DNA of 64,000 nt, from NCBI RefSeq assembly GCF_964340395.1, contig NC_135566.1:3981001-4045000 (forward strand). Direction: 5' to 3'. Under the pieces are notes generated by a model. The model saw only the letters and a program-made list of their open reading frames with translations. It did no database searches and was not told the origin of the DNA. Shown piece by piece: positions 13,150 to 28,191 of this stretch. The stretch is from Glandiceps talaboti (Eukaryota; Hemichordata; Enteropneusta; Spengelidae). How positions within the stretch are numbered: the first letter of the stretch is position 1; each line of letters begins with the position of its first letter. Made by a program: the position numbers and the translations under genes.

Positions 13150-16100
13150 ACCCTACCTATTGCTCTACTTCCTACTCCAAAAGATCACTGATGTTAAAAA
13201 ACTTACAATAAAGTGGTTCTAGTACTGAAATAGCATAGTGTGGTGGCAATAATGAAAGTATGTAGTGTACATGTAGCATAGTGGCAATGCTGTCTGAAAT
13301 CTGAAATATAAGTAATCATGTTCTACAATAGACATCACACAAAAATGTCAAGACAAGCCATGATATATTTCCCAGCAACCATTGAGACTATCATAACGAT
13401 GATGTCATCTTGACTTCCTGTCTCTAAAAGACAACCAGCGTAGTGACATCATTCAGACATGTAGTTACTTTACTTTGCATACTGATCAAGGCCGACTTGA
13501 ATCCGTGACATAATGTGCATTGCACGATTTACAACATGTACATAAAATAAAGAATACACACTTGATTTCTACATGTAGTTATATATAAAACACACACATA
13601 CATGTATATACTGTATATACATGTATGTGTATTACATAAAGCTGGGTAAGTTTACTCAAAAACATGGCTCAACTTGTAGTAAATTTTATGTACAAAATTG
13701 AAAAATCACTGCTATATAATTATATTGTGTATGTTATGTATAAAATATATATTATTTAATCAAGGACCACAATGGAATTAAGTTTCAAACTTATGTATAT
13801 ATATTTTAAAATGATTTTTATATATATTTATTTACATGATGTCTATGACAAAAAGTTTGCGATATACAGAATTTAGATATTATGTTCAAACAGTTTTTTC
13901 ACGAAGAGTCAATTTATAGAGTGGGACATGCAAGTAAGAGCACCGATTCGTGTCAAAAATGGTACACATGCACATAGAACCTCTTTTTAGTGATTCATGT
14001 CATGTAAAACTTGTTAGTCCTGAATAAACAGATGATATGGATTTATATGACCATCTGACCTGCTGTATTAGGGTGGAGAATTCATTTAAATTGAAATGAC
14101 AACCTGAATCTAGAGTACGCACACATCTATCCAGTGACTTCAATTAAGTCCAACTACTGCACTGATTGGTAAGAATTACCCAGACCCATGCAAACAGATC
14201 AATTTCATTAATTCACCTTTACTATTCATGCTACATTTACAGAAGGAGAATGATTACATGACTTTGTGAATGCAGAGTTGGACACTGCCTTCCTTTCAAT
14301 GTAAAAGATAGATGATACAACCATGGCATGCCATCACATATATACATATACTTGTATATTCCCAAAAACAAAAATGCCCATGATAATTTTTATTGCAGAA
14401 CACAATAATTTAACAACCATGTACATGTATACATATAATTACATTTAGTTTTTTTCTTACTATCTTTATTTCTAAGTACAAGTTTTGAATTGATGTATGT
14501 TTTGTAAAATGTAGTCATTTTAAATTGTTGATAACTTTACTTTTGAATGTTTGAAATGTTGTATGTTTATGTAAAAACAATCATTTTAATTAGTTTTTAA
14601 ATATTTTTATTTCTGAATATTTAAAAGTTAAAAATTATTGTATATTTATGTAGTCATTTTAGTTAGTTTTTCTACATTTATATTTCAAATTAAACAAGTT
14701 AGAAATGAGGACTTTTTATTTGGTTCATTTTACTTTATATTGCAATAAACACAGAAGAACAGTTTTATATTGTCTTTTTAAGTTGATGTCAGTTTCCACA
14801 TCCATTATTTCTTGCAAGACTTCATAATTTTTTACAATTTCATTATTTTTTCTTGAATATGTAAAAAACAGTTTAGGGTCGGCAGTGAAAAACTAGGTGG
14901 GGTCAGGTAACCGGAACCAAACAAATTTTTTTGAAAATACACAAAAGACAAGGCATGCAATTGCCTCAAAATGAAATGTGAAATTTCTAGTGGGTTCACT
15001 GAAAATACTTGGTCATTTAAATGTAGCTTTATGATGACATGCAATGAACACAATATCTCTTGGTTATACAACCGAAATATTGTGCAAGTAGTTACATGAT
15101 ACACTGTACTTGCTTACAATACAAATTTGGTATCCATCAGTATCCCATAACAGTAGATAAAATGTAAGGATGGCAAGGGAAATAAATCTTGCATCCAAGA
15201 GCACAGAAATGTAAATGTCAAACTCATTAAAATGGATGTTTTGAAGCATAGCATAAATATCTATACTAATCCAGGTACTTGTCTGCATATATTATATGAT
15301 ATTCCAGCATCTAAAATATATTCATTCACTTTTGTTCTGTCCAAGAAATTCTTTGAAATAAGTGGTTTAAAATATTGGGAATTCACAAAACATGAGTATA
15401 TTCATGTTCTTTGTATAAAATATCAGAGCATAATAAAATGATACATGTGATATCTCATTATTAAGTATTTACATTATTTTACAAATGTCTCAGCTGCAGA
15501 ACTTGTTCCTTTTTAATGTCAGATTGTACCTTATTGTTTCCATATATGTATTCAGAAGCAAGTATACACCCAAAACTATCATTGACAACTATTTGTTTTT
15601 TAGTGTAAAAATTGTTCTGTTGTTGCTGGGTTTTTTTTGTTTGTTTTTTTCAAAATCATTATGCAATGTACTATTGATATATTTACATGGAAATTTGAAT
15701 GCAGAGAGAGAGAGCAGCTGTGCAATTCTGATGCAATTTTGACTTAAAGACTTAAGATATGTCATCATCATAACTGCACCTACATATATTGTACATGTAC
15801 TATATTCTATTTTCCACACAAATGAAGTATTCATAATCATACAAACAAACTGGTAACGTCAGCTGTCTATTAAACAGCCTATAAATGATGCTACATGTAA
15901 AGATGCATATATATATATCTTCACGTTTCCACTTCATAAGATAAGTTTTGGCTTATTCTTTGTTTGTTTCTTTCTACACACAGGCAGCCTCAATTCTTTT
16001 TGGTTTTATTCCAGATATACACATGGACATTGATGGTCAGAAACCCTATTGTTTATTTCACTCCAGGTATTCACATGGACATTATAATTCCTGATGGTCA

Positions 16101-18661
16101 GAAACCCTATTGTTTATTTCACTCCAGGTATACACATGGACATTATAATTCCTGATGGTCAGAAACCCTATTGTTTATTTCACTCCAGGTATTCACATGG
16201 ACATTATAATTCCTGATGGTCAGAAACCCTATTGTTTATTTCACTCCAGGTATATACATGGATATTATAATTCCTGATGGTCAGAAACCCTATTGTTTAT
16301 TTCACTCCAGGTATTCACATGGACATTATAATTCCTGATGGTCAGAAACCCTATTGTTTATTTCACTCCAGGTATACACATGGACATTATAATTCCTGAT
16401 GGTCAGAAACCCTATTGTTTATTTCACTTCAGGTATACACATGGACATTATAATTCCTGATGGTCAGAAACCTTATTGTTTATTCCACTCCAGGTATACA
16501 CATGGGCATTATAATTTCTGATGGTCAGAAACCCTATTGACCAGGTATACACATTATAATTCCTAGCAGGTAGAACCCATGTTGTTTAGTCCACTCCAAA
16601 ATAACTTAAAATTTGTAAAACAATACCAGTATATCTAGATTGTAAGATATCATAATTTATTCAAACACAATAATAATTCCCAGAGAAATTACCAAAGGTT
16701 ACAAAGCACAGACAAAATAAGTAAAATATAAGAAAATTTAAACTTAAAATATACAATAAAAAAAAATTTAAAAAAGAAGATAAAATTGATAAAATTATAA
16801 ATAATAATAATGAATTGATATGTTGTGTTGTTTTGCCTTGGGAGCTCAAATTGTACCTTACAGATTATGGTCTCCTAGATGCACTGTTCTTGGAATCTAG
16901 CTATTATTTCAACCTCTTGCAATCTCTTATCTCCATGGAAAGTACACCTTCATATCATTTTACCTACTAGACATATATCTATCTAGATATAAGATTATAC
17001 ATGTACACGCATGTCAGAACATGTATCAAATGTACCAGACAGACAGGACCAACAGACACACATATTAGATCACTGCAACCTCTCAGAGAAGAATACAGCA
17101 GGCTGAACCTTTATAGTATCGATTAACCTCATAAACAGAAAAAAGTAACAATATTGAACACAACAAAAATATCCAGGATTTTGTTTTTAATTTGAAGTTA
17201 CGTTTCCTGCGAGCACAGTTCATTTACAAAGGTTAATAATTATAGCTTAATCCACATGAATTCATATTCCTAAAGTGAACTGTCTAATCTTTTAGAGACA
17301 TATTGGCTGAATACAGATATGATAGTCTGAATTTATATTTCAGGCCTGCATATAGTACAATTTACATTCTCATGTACTATTTTATAGTACATGTACCAGT
17401 AGCAGTGCAAGTTATCACTGGCGTCAATGCTAGCCCACTATATTTGCACTACAGTGCAATACCAAGCTATTATTGCACACAAGTATGCTAATGAGTATGT
17501 GACTTTTCCTGAAATCATGTGATCATACCGAATGACTTTATGGAATTTTCCTGTTTTGGATAAACGTAGTAGAACCCAATGAGGTGTGCCAGAGTGGACA
17601 CTCAGGGTATTTGAACATTGTGCTTGCAGTGTTTTCTGTTCCACTTTCACTGGCTTTTGTTCTTGAAAGTACAGCTGCAGAGAATACTGCAAGCACTCAT
17701 AATCACTAGCACTAACACGTCATGGGGGTTCTGTCATATACATAAGTATTACATATAGGTATTCAGCCTTACAGCATACAGAAAAACACATGATTCAATC
17801 AATTGGAGATCAAACCTCATTACTGGATGAATCATCATCTTTTCAATGTAACTACACAGTTCTCTTCAACAAATAATAATGAGTCACCAGGAATTTTTAC
17901 TTGCCTTACAAACAAAATGTGTCTTTGAATCAGCTGTACCACTTCTATTTTTCAATAAAATGGGTACTTTGACTCTCTTATGAAGGTTTAGATAATCATT
18001 AGGCAAAAGCCAAGTATTTAGCTCTTTTAATAACCAACTGAAAATACTAGCATAAAACATAAAAACTCAATACTACATGTAGAATATATGTAGTATAATA
18101 AATTAAAAGGAAAAGTTCAGTCAGATTTATTTCTATAGTTTAAACCATTCATAGTATTATTATTGTCACAAGTAAAAACAATTATAATGAACCGTACCAA
18201 TCTGATGTTGGCTAATCGTTCATTGTTATTTCACCTTGGTATTTTTGCTTCAAAATACATGTTTTTGTTTTCGTCGACCACCTCCTCTACGTCATCGTCA
18301 CAAAAGTAAACATGTATCACGAAGGTCAATTGAAGCAAAAATACTGAGGTAAAATAACAATGAATGATTAGCCGACATCTACATCTATATCGGATTTTAA
18401 TCAGATTGTGACCTGTACATGCTGATGAAGTACATACCTCACTGTTGTAGCAGGAATTGAAATGACATTTCATAATTTATTGATTTTCCATTGACCTTAC
18501 CTTGGAGGTCATAGTTGCCTCAACAACCTGAGACACTATTAAATCTGTACAATGTGAAAGTCACCTGCTGCATACGGATGATAAAAATGTACATTTAATA
18601 TGCTATATCATCATCATCATCATCATCATCATCTCACCACCACCACCACCACCACCACCAC

Positions 18662-18692
<31 letters not shown>

Positions 18693-18875
18693 TCACCACC
18701 ACCACCACCACCGACACCACCACCTCCATCATTGTCATCATCATCTCACCACCCCCACCACCACCATCATTGTCATCACCATCTCACCACCATCATTGTC
18801 ACCACCATCATTGTCACCACCATCTCACCACCACCACCACCATCACCATCATCATCATCATCATCATCATCATCC

Positions 18876-18922
<47 letters not shown>

Positions 18923-21555
18923 CTCAAGTAGATGTTGTTTTCACCCTGACAAGCTTAAATGTCACTGACAATTTTTTAAAGGCAGTGCAAAATAATGGCT
19001 CTAACATAGTCACTCTATTGTACATGTACATGTACTCATCTGGGATAGTGCTCGAGTATAACAAGGTCACAGATCCAGCCAATAAACAGACTATCTGTGC
19101 TCATCAGCTCAAGTAAATGTCATTTTCATCCTGACAGGGCTAAATGTCATTGACAATTTTTTAAAGGCAGTGCAAAATAATGGCGCTTCAACATTCTCTC
19201 CACTTTACAAGTATATTGGGAATGCACACATATAGCAAAGCCACTACACAGCTAGACTACATTCTATCTGTGCTCATTATCTCTCATAGATCACTCATAG
19301 GAAATTGATATTTTTGTTCTGACAGGGTGAAATGTTATAATATTGACAGTTTTTTATGGAAGCGTGAAATTATTCATCTTGAAATATTTACCCCATTTTC
19401 AGGTACTCATCTGGGACACAAGATGCAGGTTCACAATACTCTATTTACGTGTAACGCTGACAGATTGCAATCAGGTGTGACCAATTATGGCATAATTGGC
19501 CACTGTGCTTTTATTGTCTACATAAACATCTCTAATAAGACTGTGACCCTTTTTTGACGTACATCTAGGAATTGTAAAACTGCATTATTTATCAAGCTAG
19601 TAGGAGCAGCTTTTGAAGTGTGTTGATATTTCAGTTGCTGACCAGCACTCATTGAACCTGATGAGAATACCGCTATGACATAACACACAAGTTAGCCCAA
19701 AATATCAGTGGATGGAGTAAAATCATTTCCTTGGCAGTATCCTTCATTGCTGTCACATTAATAATCAACATTAAATACAACATTCATATGTATGAGATGC
19801 AATATAGTAATTGTGGGAATTATATAAACACAAACTTAAAATGAATTGTTACAAGAAATACATTATTAATGATAACCTTACCACATCTCTTTGTAAGGAA
19901 AAATTGAGAGAGAAATATTATGGCAAGCTAACATTTCTAAAATAGAATTTCAAAAAAAAATATAACAGTAAATTCATGATTATGAAGCAATATTACACAA
20001 TCTATAATTAAGGAATATTTACAACTTATGAATATGAATTATAGTATAATTTTGTAAATGTATAATAATGAAGAAATACCAAATGAAATATGCTTATGAA
20101 TATAATGAAATATGCAGTATGATAATGAAATGTAATGAAATGCCACGCTTGTGAGCAAGTATAAAATATTGGCATCGAAGCATAGGTGTAATAGGGTATA
20201 TGCAGTTTAACCATGTAGCTATATGAGGTACCAACCCAAGAGAATGGAGGACAAGTACACTCACATTGATACTCTAAATCATAGAATGAATTATGGTCAT
20301 AGTTAAAGAAAGGACTTTTGCTGGTAGTGACATAGCCATTATTCAGATAGTATTAGATGTGCAGTACGTATCACCCAACTACAAGTAATCTATACTCTTA
20401 AATCACTTATCTGCAACTTTCAGCCATATTATATAAACTATATGCAAATGAAGCACCAGTTGCCAATTTCCCAGGGTTCAATTCAAGTCCATGCAAAGCC
20501 TCTAGATGTTAAGAAAATAATGGTTGCTATTTTTGTTATCTACTTTGTTCTTCTCTGGACTTACATATAAGCATCCATAATGAAGTTTTAATAATAATAA
20601 TATTAATAATAATACATAATATTTCACTTTTCTTATTAGGAAAACGTAAAGACACATGTATATTTTTCAGAGGCTTTAAAACATCCTTCATAAATTTATG
20701 AGAGCTGCAGCCTTTACTTCACTTCTACTTTAAATCTTTGCAACTACATTGTACGTACAGTACTTCGAAGTCAGTCAGAAGTAAAAAATGTTGGTATTTG
20801 AATAATGAAGTCTAGTTCACCTGGATTTTTAATTTTTTTAATAATTCTGTTTAAGATGGCTGCATGAAGAAGATGAATCTTTACTATCTACTGTAATAAT
20901 TAATAATTGCAAGTGTATACTATAGAATATATATGAATATGTTTTTCCCCCTTATTTCCATACATGTATGAATTCCATAAACCGATTTCCTTTTGTACAT
21001 GTACGTGTATGAATTGCAAATTTAAAAACACACTATCCATTCAATATGATATCCTAAGTGCATAGAGTCCTCTTTTCACATCTAAGCATCTGCTTGATAA
21101 GAAGACAAGAGGTGTATTCCTTATGTAATATATGAATAAAACTGAATTTCAAAACCACTTCAAATACCGTCAAGATGATATCAAATATAGTTACAGGACA
21201 CCAAACTCAGATGTTTCAGTTACAAATTGTACATAGAGACACTTCTTTTCATATTTGCTGTATTGATACGATCAATGTCTGGTGAAGTGGTGACAAAGGT
21301 CTTTGAATCCCCATGCAGAAAAAAATATTTTGATGGGGAGGCATTGTAATACACATGAATATGATGTATCTGTGTATGTATATCATGTGAGAGTGTGTGT
21401 ATGTGTACATACATGTTAGATGTGTACATTTTTATGTAATACTATGTACATATGTAGGTACATATATGTATGTACATTTGTGTACATTGTATATGTACAT
21501 GTATGTATGTGTACTTATATCTTTATGTGTGTGTGCATGCACACGTGCATGTGTG

Positions 21556-21587
<32 letters not shown>

Positions 21588-24500
21588 TGTATGTATTTAT
21601 GTGTGTACATGCATATGTACGTATGTATGTGTGTGTATGTGTATGTATGTGTATGTATGTGTGTATGTATGTATGTATGTATGTATGTATGTATGTATGT
21701 ATGTATGTATGTACATGTATGTATGTATTTGTATGTATGTATGTGTGTATGTATGTATGTATGTATGTGTGTATGTATGTGTGTATGCCGACATCATACA
21801 AATGTATTTAGACCATACATGTAATATGAAAATAGCTTTTCTTAATAAATTGATTGAGGATATTTGCTAATTGACATCTAAGCAAACTGACTGAAATATA
21901 CCAGTATCATGTGCATTGCAATTTCTGAAATGGAAAATATATACACATGCGAGTAAAATCTACCTGAAAGTTTGAAAGATATTAGATTTCCAATCTGATA
22001 CTGAGGCTGTAAAATCCTTAGCCAAACATTTGTATATGAAACAAGATGATAAGCTGTATAATTGTACAAGATTCATTTCATTTCAAATACACACTATGAT
22101 CAGATTACATGCACACGTATTTCAAATTGCTCTTTCATCTGCACATACAATGTTCCAACTCCAACTGGTATATGTACATGACTTAATTCAATAAAGGCAA
22201 CAAAACTGTTGTGTGGGTGATATTGCTAGTATTTTAACAATTCCTTTGAATTTCGTTGATACCAATATCACGTCATCATGACACTACTCAAATTGTTTGT
22301 ATTACCTTCTATGAGGACTTTAGAACTGTGGTATGGATTAACAGAACAATATTTGTGTTACTAGAGATGAACAAATTTTTTATATTTCATTTATACTATG
22401 ATCACATGACATTACCAGCTGACTTGTCTCAAGTTGGATTCTTGAAAATAGCGCCAATGGCTTTGTAGCACAACTGTAATGTTTGGGCAATGATTGCTGT
22501 AATTTCCAGGGTTGATTGGTAGGATACCATTCTGTCTTGGTAAGTTTATTCATACTCAACCTTGTTGCTATTTTTGCATAAGATACTATTGGTTGTTGCT
22601 ATGGTCTTGTTGCTAGGCATATACATGTATAAGTTGTTGAATGTTTATTCACTTGCCTACCCATCACTGTTTTTAGCTTTGCAATATACATACCATCATT
22701 TGACTACTGCTACATGTATGGACATGGGATGGTCATGGTTGCTAGGGTAAGATGTGTAAATATGTTTTGTACAACATCTGCAGAATGACACCTTTTTTCT
22801 TATTAGGAAAGCATAAAGGACACTTAGGTATATTTTCTAATTTGCACATCACTAATAGGGTCATCATGTCCTGTCCCATGAGTTACTTCTTAAACTCAGG
22901 CAATGTAATGTTCACACCTCTCCACAATTAATGTCACAAATTGTGGTCCATGTATACTAACTGCAGACCGTTTGTGTTTAATTTACAAAGGTTATAACAG
23001 ACAAGCAGTTCACAGTTTTTAGCTTTGAACTTTTCGATCTGTCTTGGTTAACAATCCACATCAGAATGACAAATTCCATAGTTACAGCTGACCACTACTA
23101 CAATTACGTTTAGTTTAATACAACAATCTCCGAAGCTCAATCACACCTCTACATGAATCAACAAGTATTAGTAATATTAGATCAATTAAAAGGTTTATAA
23201 TATGGGATTGACTCCAAGTATATCAATTAAAACATGTATTTAGTATATGTATATGTATAGAGCTGAGCTTAATTTAGTGAAATTACAAGTGTTGGAAATA
23301 TCAGCTGTTTTAAATTGAAAAATTGAAATCTACCGATATGAATCATTTTACAATATTTACCTGTGTGTAGGACAGTATGCTGGAGAAAGAGAACATTTGG
23401 TATTAACATATACATATAGTACATACAATGCAATAAATCCCATATAAACATGGAATTGAGTAGTTTTTTGTTCATGATATCCTGTTTTGGTTGCTAAAGT
23501 TAGAACCATGCCATACAGTCATTGTAAAATTCCTACAAACAGCCATCTGTAGCTGACAGGGAAGGTTTTTAATCTGAAATACGTCGATTATAATAATATG
23601 TACACTATACATTGGCATTTATTCATGTCATGTCTCGTGTCGTGTTTCTGGACATATTGACTGACAGATGTATATCCCAAAGCACTATTCCAACTATTTT
23701 GATCACATGGAGTGTATACATGTATGATATAGTCTGCCAACAAATCAGGGTAACTAATTTGTATAACCATTTACATATTCAATACTTTGCATGTAATTTG
23801 CTTTCGGTTTCACAATCGATTACATTTTGTGTCCAAGTCTAAATATGTTAAGAATAATATTCAGTGAAGACTGTTGCAGACAATTATTGCAAATTCATCT
23901 TTTATACATCTACATGTACCTGAACATGGCATAATGCCATATTTAAGAATAAGAAGTACACAAATACACATACAGTCATGTACTTGCAATAGATTGGCAG
24001 ACAGCTAGTCAAGGTATTACCATCTCATTCCAACAGTAACCATATATGAGTATCATGTCATTAGGAATGTAAATACATGTAGCTGGACACTATAATACAC
24101 ATCCTGGTATCAGTTTCTAACTTTAACTACAAGATGTACATGTACAACATATTATTACATATGTACCAGTGATTACTTGCACCAGTGCAGACACATACTA
24201 GGGGTATTTATACTGCAGTATAACATTATTACATACCTGAATGTGTGCAAATGATATGCAAATAAGGGAACAATCATTTGCTCAAGAAATAAAAATTTGC
24301 TTTTTCAGATAAAACTATGTAATAATGACAGAATCCCATTCGACCTGAGTTCCACTGTGGGTATTTGCACTCATACTTGCTGTGTTTTCTACTGCACATT
24401 ATTTGCTATGATTGTGAAAGTAAGGCTGCAGAGAACACTTCAAGTACTCATGCAAATGCCTGACATACACCACACTTGCACTCGCCCATCATGGGGTTTT

Positions 24501-25369
24501 GTCATATCATTTTGGACAATATCGCCTAAATGGACTGAAGGATTCAGCTTTGTGTACATTCCTGTAATTATACCCATGTTTAGCTTATGTTTACATGAGC
24601 AATGTTAAACAAATTATGAATCTGTCAGGCTTTAGCTCAGGTACATGTACATGTAACTTTTTATAGTTTTTCCATAAATTTATGCTTGTGTTCAAATTAG
24701 GATTGAAATTTCGATGTCATAAGCAGTTGTCTGGCCGAGTGATAGAAAAAAGTTACTGTAGAATATAAAAATGATCCCACAATAGAATTATATTGATAGG
24801 ATAACATTATAATGCAAGAACATTAGATGGAAACCCTGGTCTTTAAAATTACATCAAAATTATAAATGGTTCAATCCTTTTCATTACTCATGTTGAATTA
24901 GATGTTTACTAGTCATTAATGGTATATTGGCGTACATGATGTCTGATGTAATCAGTGTGAATAAACAGTCTGGAGTATTTTAATTGCCTTTGTCAACAAA
25001 TTGTAAATCTGAGGGACACTCAAGGTTTGACTGTACAATAGCAGGCTTCAGCAACTGGCACATAATAAAGACACTGAAAATAACAATAAATATCATAACA
25101 CAAAGAGTTTTTGTTACAGCTTCCAAGACTTTGTTAATAATCGTTATACATACATGTACGGTATTCCATTCAATGTTCCATAATCTCAAATAACCTCAAC
25201 ACTATTAATTTCGTTCCTGTTCTGGAATATTTTATATGATTATTATTAACAACATTTGCCAAAAGAGCAAATCATTTCTATAACTTATAAGCAGTATATA
25301 TTAAATCATTTTTGACAAAAGAAAATTTGGTGTTTAATTTAACAGGAAAGTTATTTGTCATATGATAAA

Positions 25370-25427
<58 letters not shown>

Positions 25428-28015
25428 GCTCTCTCTCTTTCTTTCTCTCTCTGTAGTTATACATGTAAATGTAACTGAGGCACTGAAAAAGTGACAGCTT
25501 TGTAACATTGAGTCATTTTCTCCTTTACAAGAAGGAATAATAAGCAAGTTAAGTAAGTATGGCCTTGGTGAGACAGACATCACACTGTTTATGAGGACAA
25601 TTTAAAGGTTCACTGTCTGAGACAGTATATTCGGCCTTCAAATCTGTATGTAGGTGATAATAAATTGTCACATGAAAACAGCCATACAATAAGTGTACAT
25701 AAATTTAGTGCTAATGCTCTTATACACATGCCACTGTGTTTTCTGTGTCTACATTTTAACAACTGAAAACAAATGAACCACCCAAAGTATAAAAATAAAA
25801 CAGCATAAAAAATATGCATAATCGCTGACAACATATTGTCACACATGTTGTGCACATAGATGGACTAAACAAACAAATTACTGTGTCATATACATTTCAA
25901 ACTAAATACTCATGAATATTCATTGTTCATCTAATGCATATCTGCTAAGTCTCATGATGCAACAGTGCTAGTGCAATTAAGGTAAAAAAAAAACGCTTCA
26001 AGTTGGTGTATCTTGGCAGTAAAGCAAACTTCATGTGATGTGAATTAAATTACAAATTGATTCTCAGAATCCAAACTTTATAAAAAATGCCTTTATTTCC
26101 TGGAGTGATGTTCCCTTTAAGGGTACTAATAAGTAGGTAATATTTACCTGAGTTCCCTAAATATTAAATAATATGTCCATAAATTTTCCATCCTCATCAC
26201 ACAATCAGCGGTAGCCTGAGTGGGCTACCATCAGCAATTTATAGTAGTCCCATCACAAGAATTGGTAGTCCGTTGGCATGGGACTATAGTTATTTTTGAG
26301 CCCTGATGTATATTAGCAGGTTTCACCACTCTGATTTCTAGGACAACCAAACCTTACCAAAAGACACTGAACTTGACATACATACAGTAATACAGTTCCT
26401 TTGACTAATCAACATAGCAGGTAATAGATAAATGAACATGTGTTACTAGTCCATTTGAATATTTTGACCCCCAGGTCAGGTATACATTACACATGTATTA
26501 ATACATATCTAGGAATTTGAAATTCATATCTGTATTCAGAAAAGGATAACATACTATTAAGCTGATATACACGTATCACTGCACAATAGAGTTACCTGTA
26601 GATATACAAAATGAATACCATATGGTCCAAACACCATTTATTTTCAAATATTTCTCTTATCTTTTTGTTTATCCCTTTTAAAAATTATTAGCTCTACTTG
26701 ACAAAAACATTTATTACCATACATATGTTTTCATCATTGTGGTTAGAGTGACCAGCAACATACATAATCTAGGTTATAAAATGATATAAAAAGACTTCCA
26801 ACAATTCTAAGATATTAGTTAAACGGGATAATATTTGGGAATTTCATTTTCATTTTTTGATAATGTCAGTCATATTCAAGATTTGGTATTTCATTCAGAT
26901 CTGTTTTCACAATTACTGTTTGTAACTCATAGTTGAGAAAAGGCAAAATTAAAACCTAGCGAAAAATACTTAATTATGCAGACGTTTATAATTCTTTTTC
27001 TAATGTGAAATAGTGAGAATTTTTCAAATTATTAAAACTGTAATACTTACTTAATCAATATTTAATCCTGTTTTTTATAAAGAAAACAAATTTTACATTT
27101 TCAGCCAGTAAAATGTTAAAATGTGGCAGCTTGTTGTGTTGCCAGGAGTCCGACATGAATGCAGACAATACCTAGAAGTATTTGCCCTATTTCCTTGTAC
27201 TACAATGGTAATGACGTAGTTGCACACAAGAACGGCTAAGACATAAATTTGTGATCAAAGCACAAAATTTATGCTATCAATTATTATAATCAAAATATAA
27301 TATATTTATATATTCATATATTGTCTACTTGCTACATTGTAATATAAAACTGAAATGATAACAATCAATATATTAATATGTTATCACCAGTGTGCCGATG
27401 CCCTGTAAGCAAATTTGATGCATCACTGACGCACACAATTTCAAGTGATGCACCAAAATTTGGTGTTCCCCATATCTCTTACTAAATGGTGACGCAGAAG
27501 AAATACTTTCTTTTTTTTTCATTTTGACTCACAACAACAAAATTTGGGTATCATTAGAAGGCACTCTGGTTATCACATATTATTTCACTCTTTTCAGTAT
27601 GTATATGTACAAATGCTGTCAATTTGTGAATATTTTCCTTTGTACTTCTGTGTATAGATACATACAAATGTACCATAATTCATACAATGACGCAAGATAA
27701 ACATCTTACTGATAAATCATGCATTTGTGCCTTCTTTGTGAATTGAATGGATTCCGTTATGTATATAACAGTGGATGATATTATACTAACTATGGACTAT
27801 TACATGATTTCATGTTATTTTCATTTTACTGTTATCCATTTAATTTATATAACTGCTACATGTTTTCAACAAAGTAGCCAAAAATAAATTGTGTAGTTCC
27901 ACGTGGGAGGTAATGACACAATTAGTGATAATGACAAAGCCAGACAGATACTGAGAGACAGAGAATGGGACAGACAGACAGATAGGCAGGCAGGCAGACA
28001 GACAGGCAGGCAGGC

Positions 28016-28064
<49 letters not shown>

Positions 28065-28096
28065 GGTAGACTGGCACAGGCAGGCAGGCAGACAAC

Positions 28097-28191
<95 letters not shown>

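Noticed and set aside
16012-16598. Possible CRISPR array
   Set aside because: The 61-bp units are directly adjacent with no unique spacers, in an animal intron.
18600-19116. Long His-, Ser- and Thr-rich open frames
   Set aside because: They are translations of the (ATC)n/(CAC)n repeat in several frames at once, with no splice context and no homology.
21397-21870. 157-residue Tyr/Val/Cys/Met-repeat open frame and its overlapping partners
   Set aside because: They arise from the (GTAT)n microsatellite, and equally long frames exist on both strands.
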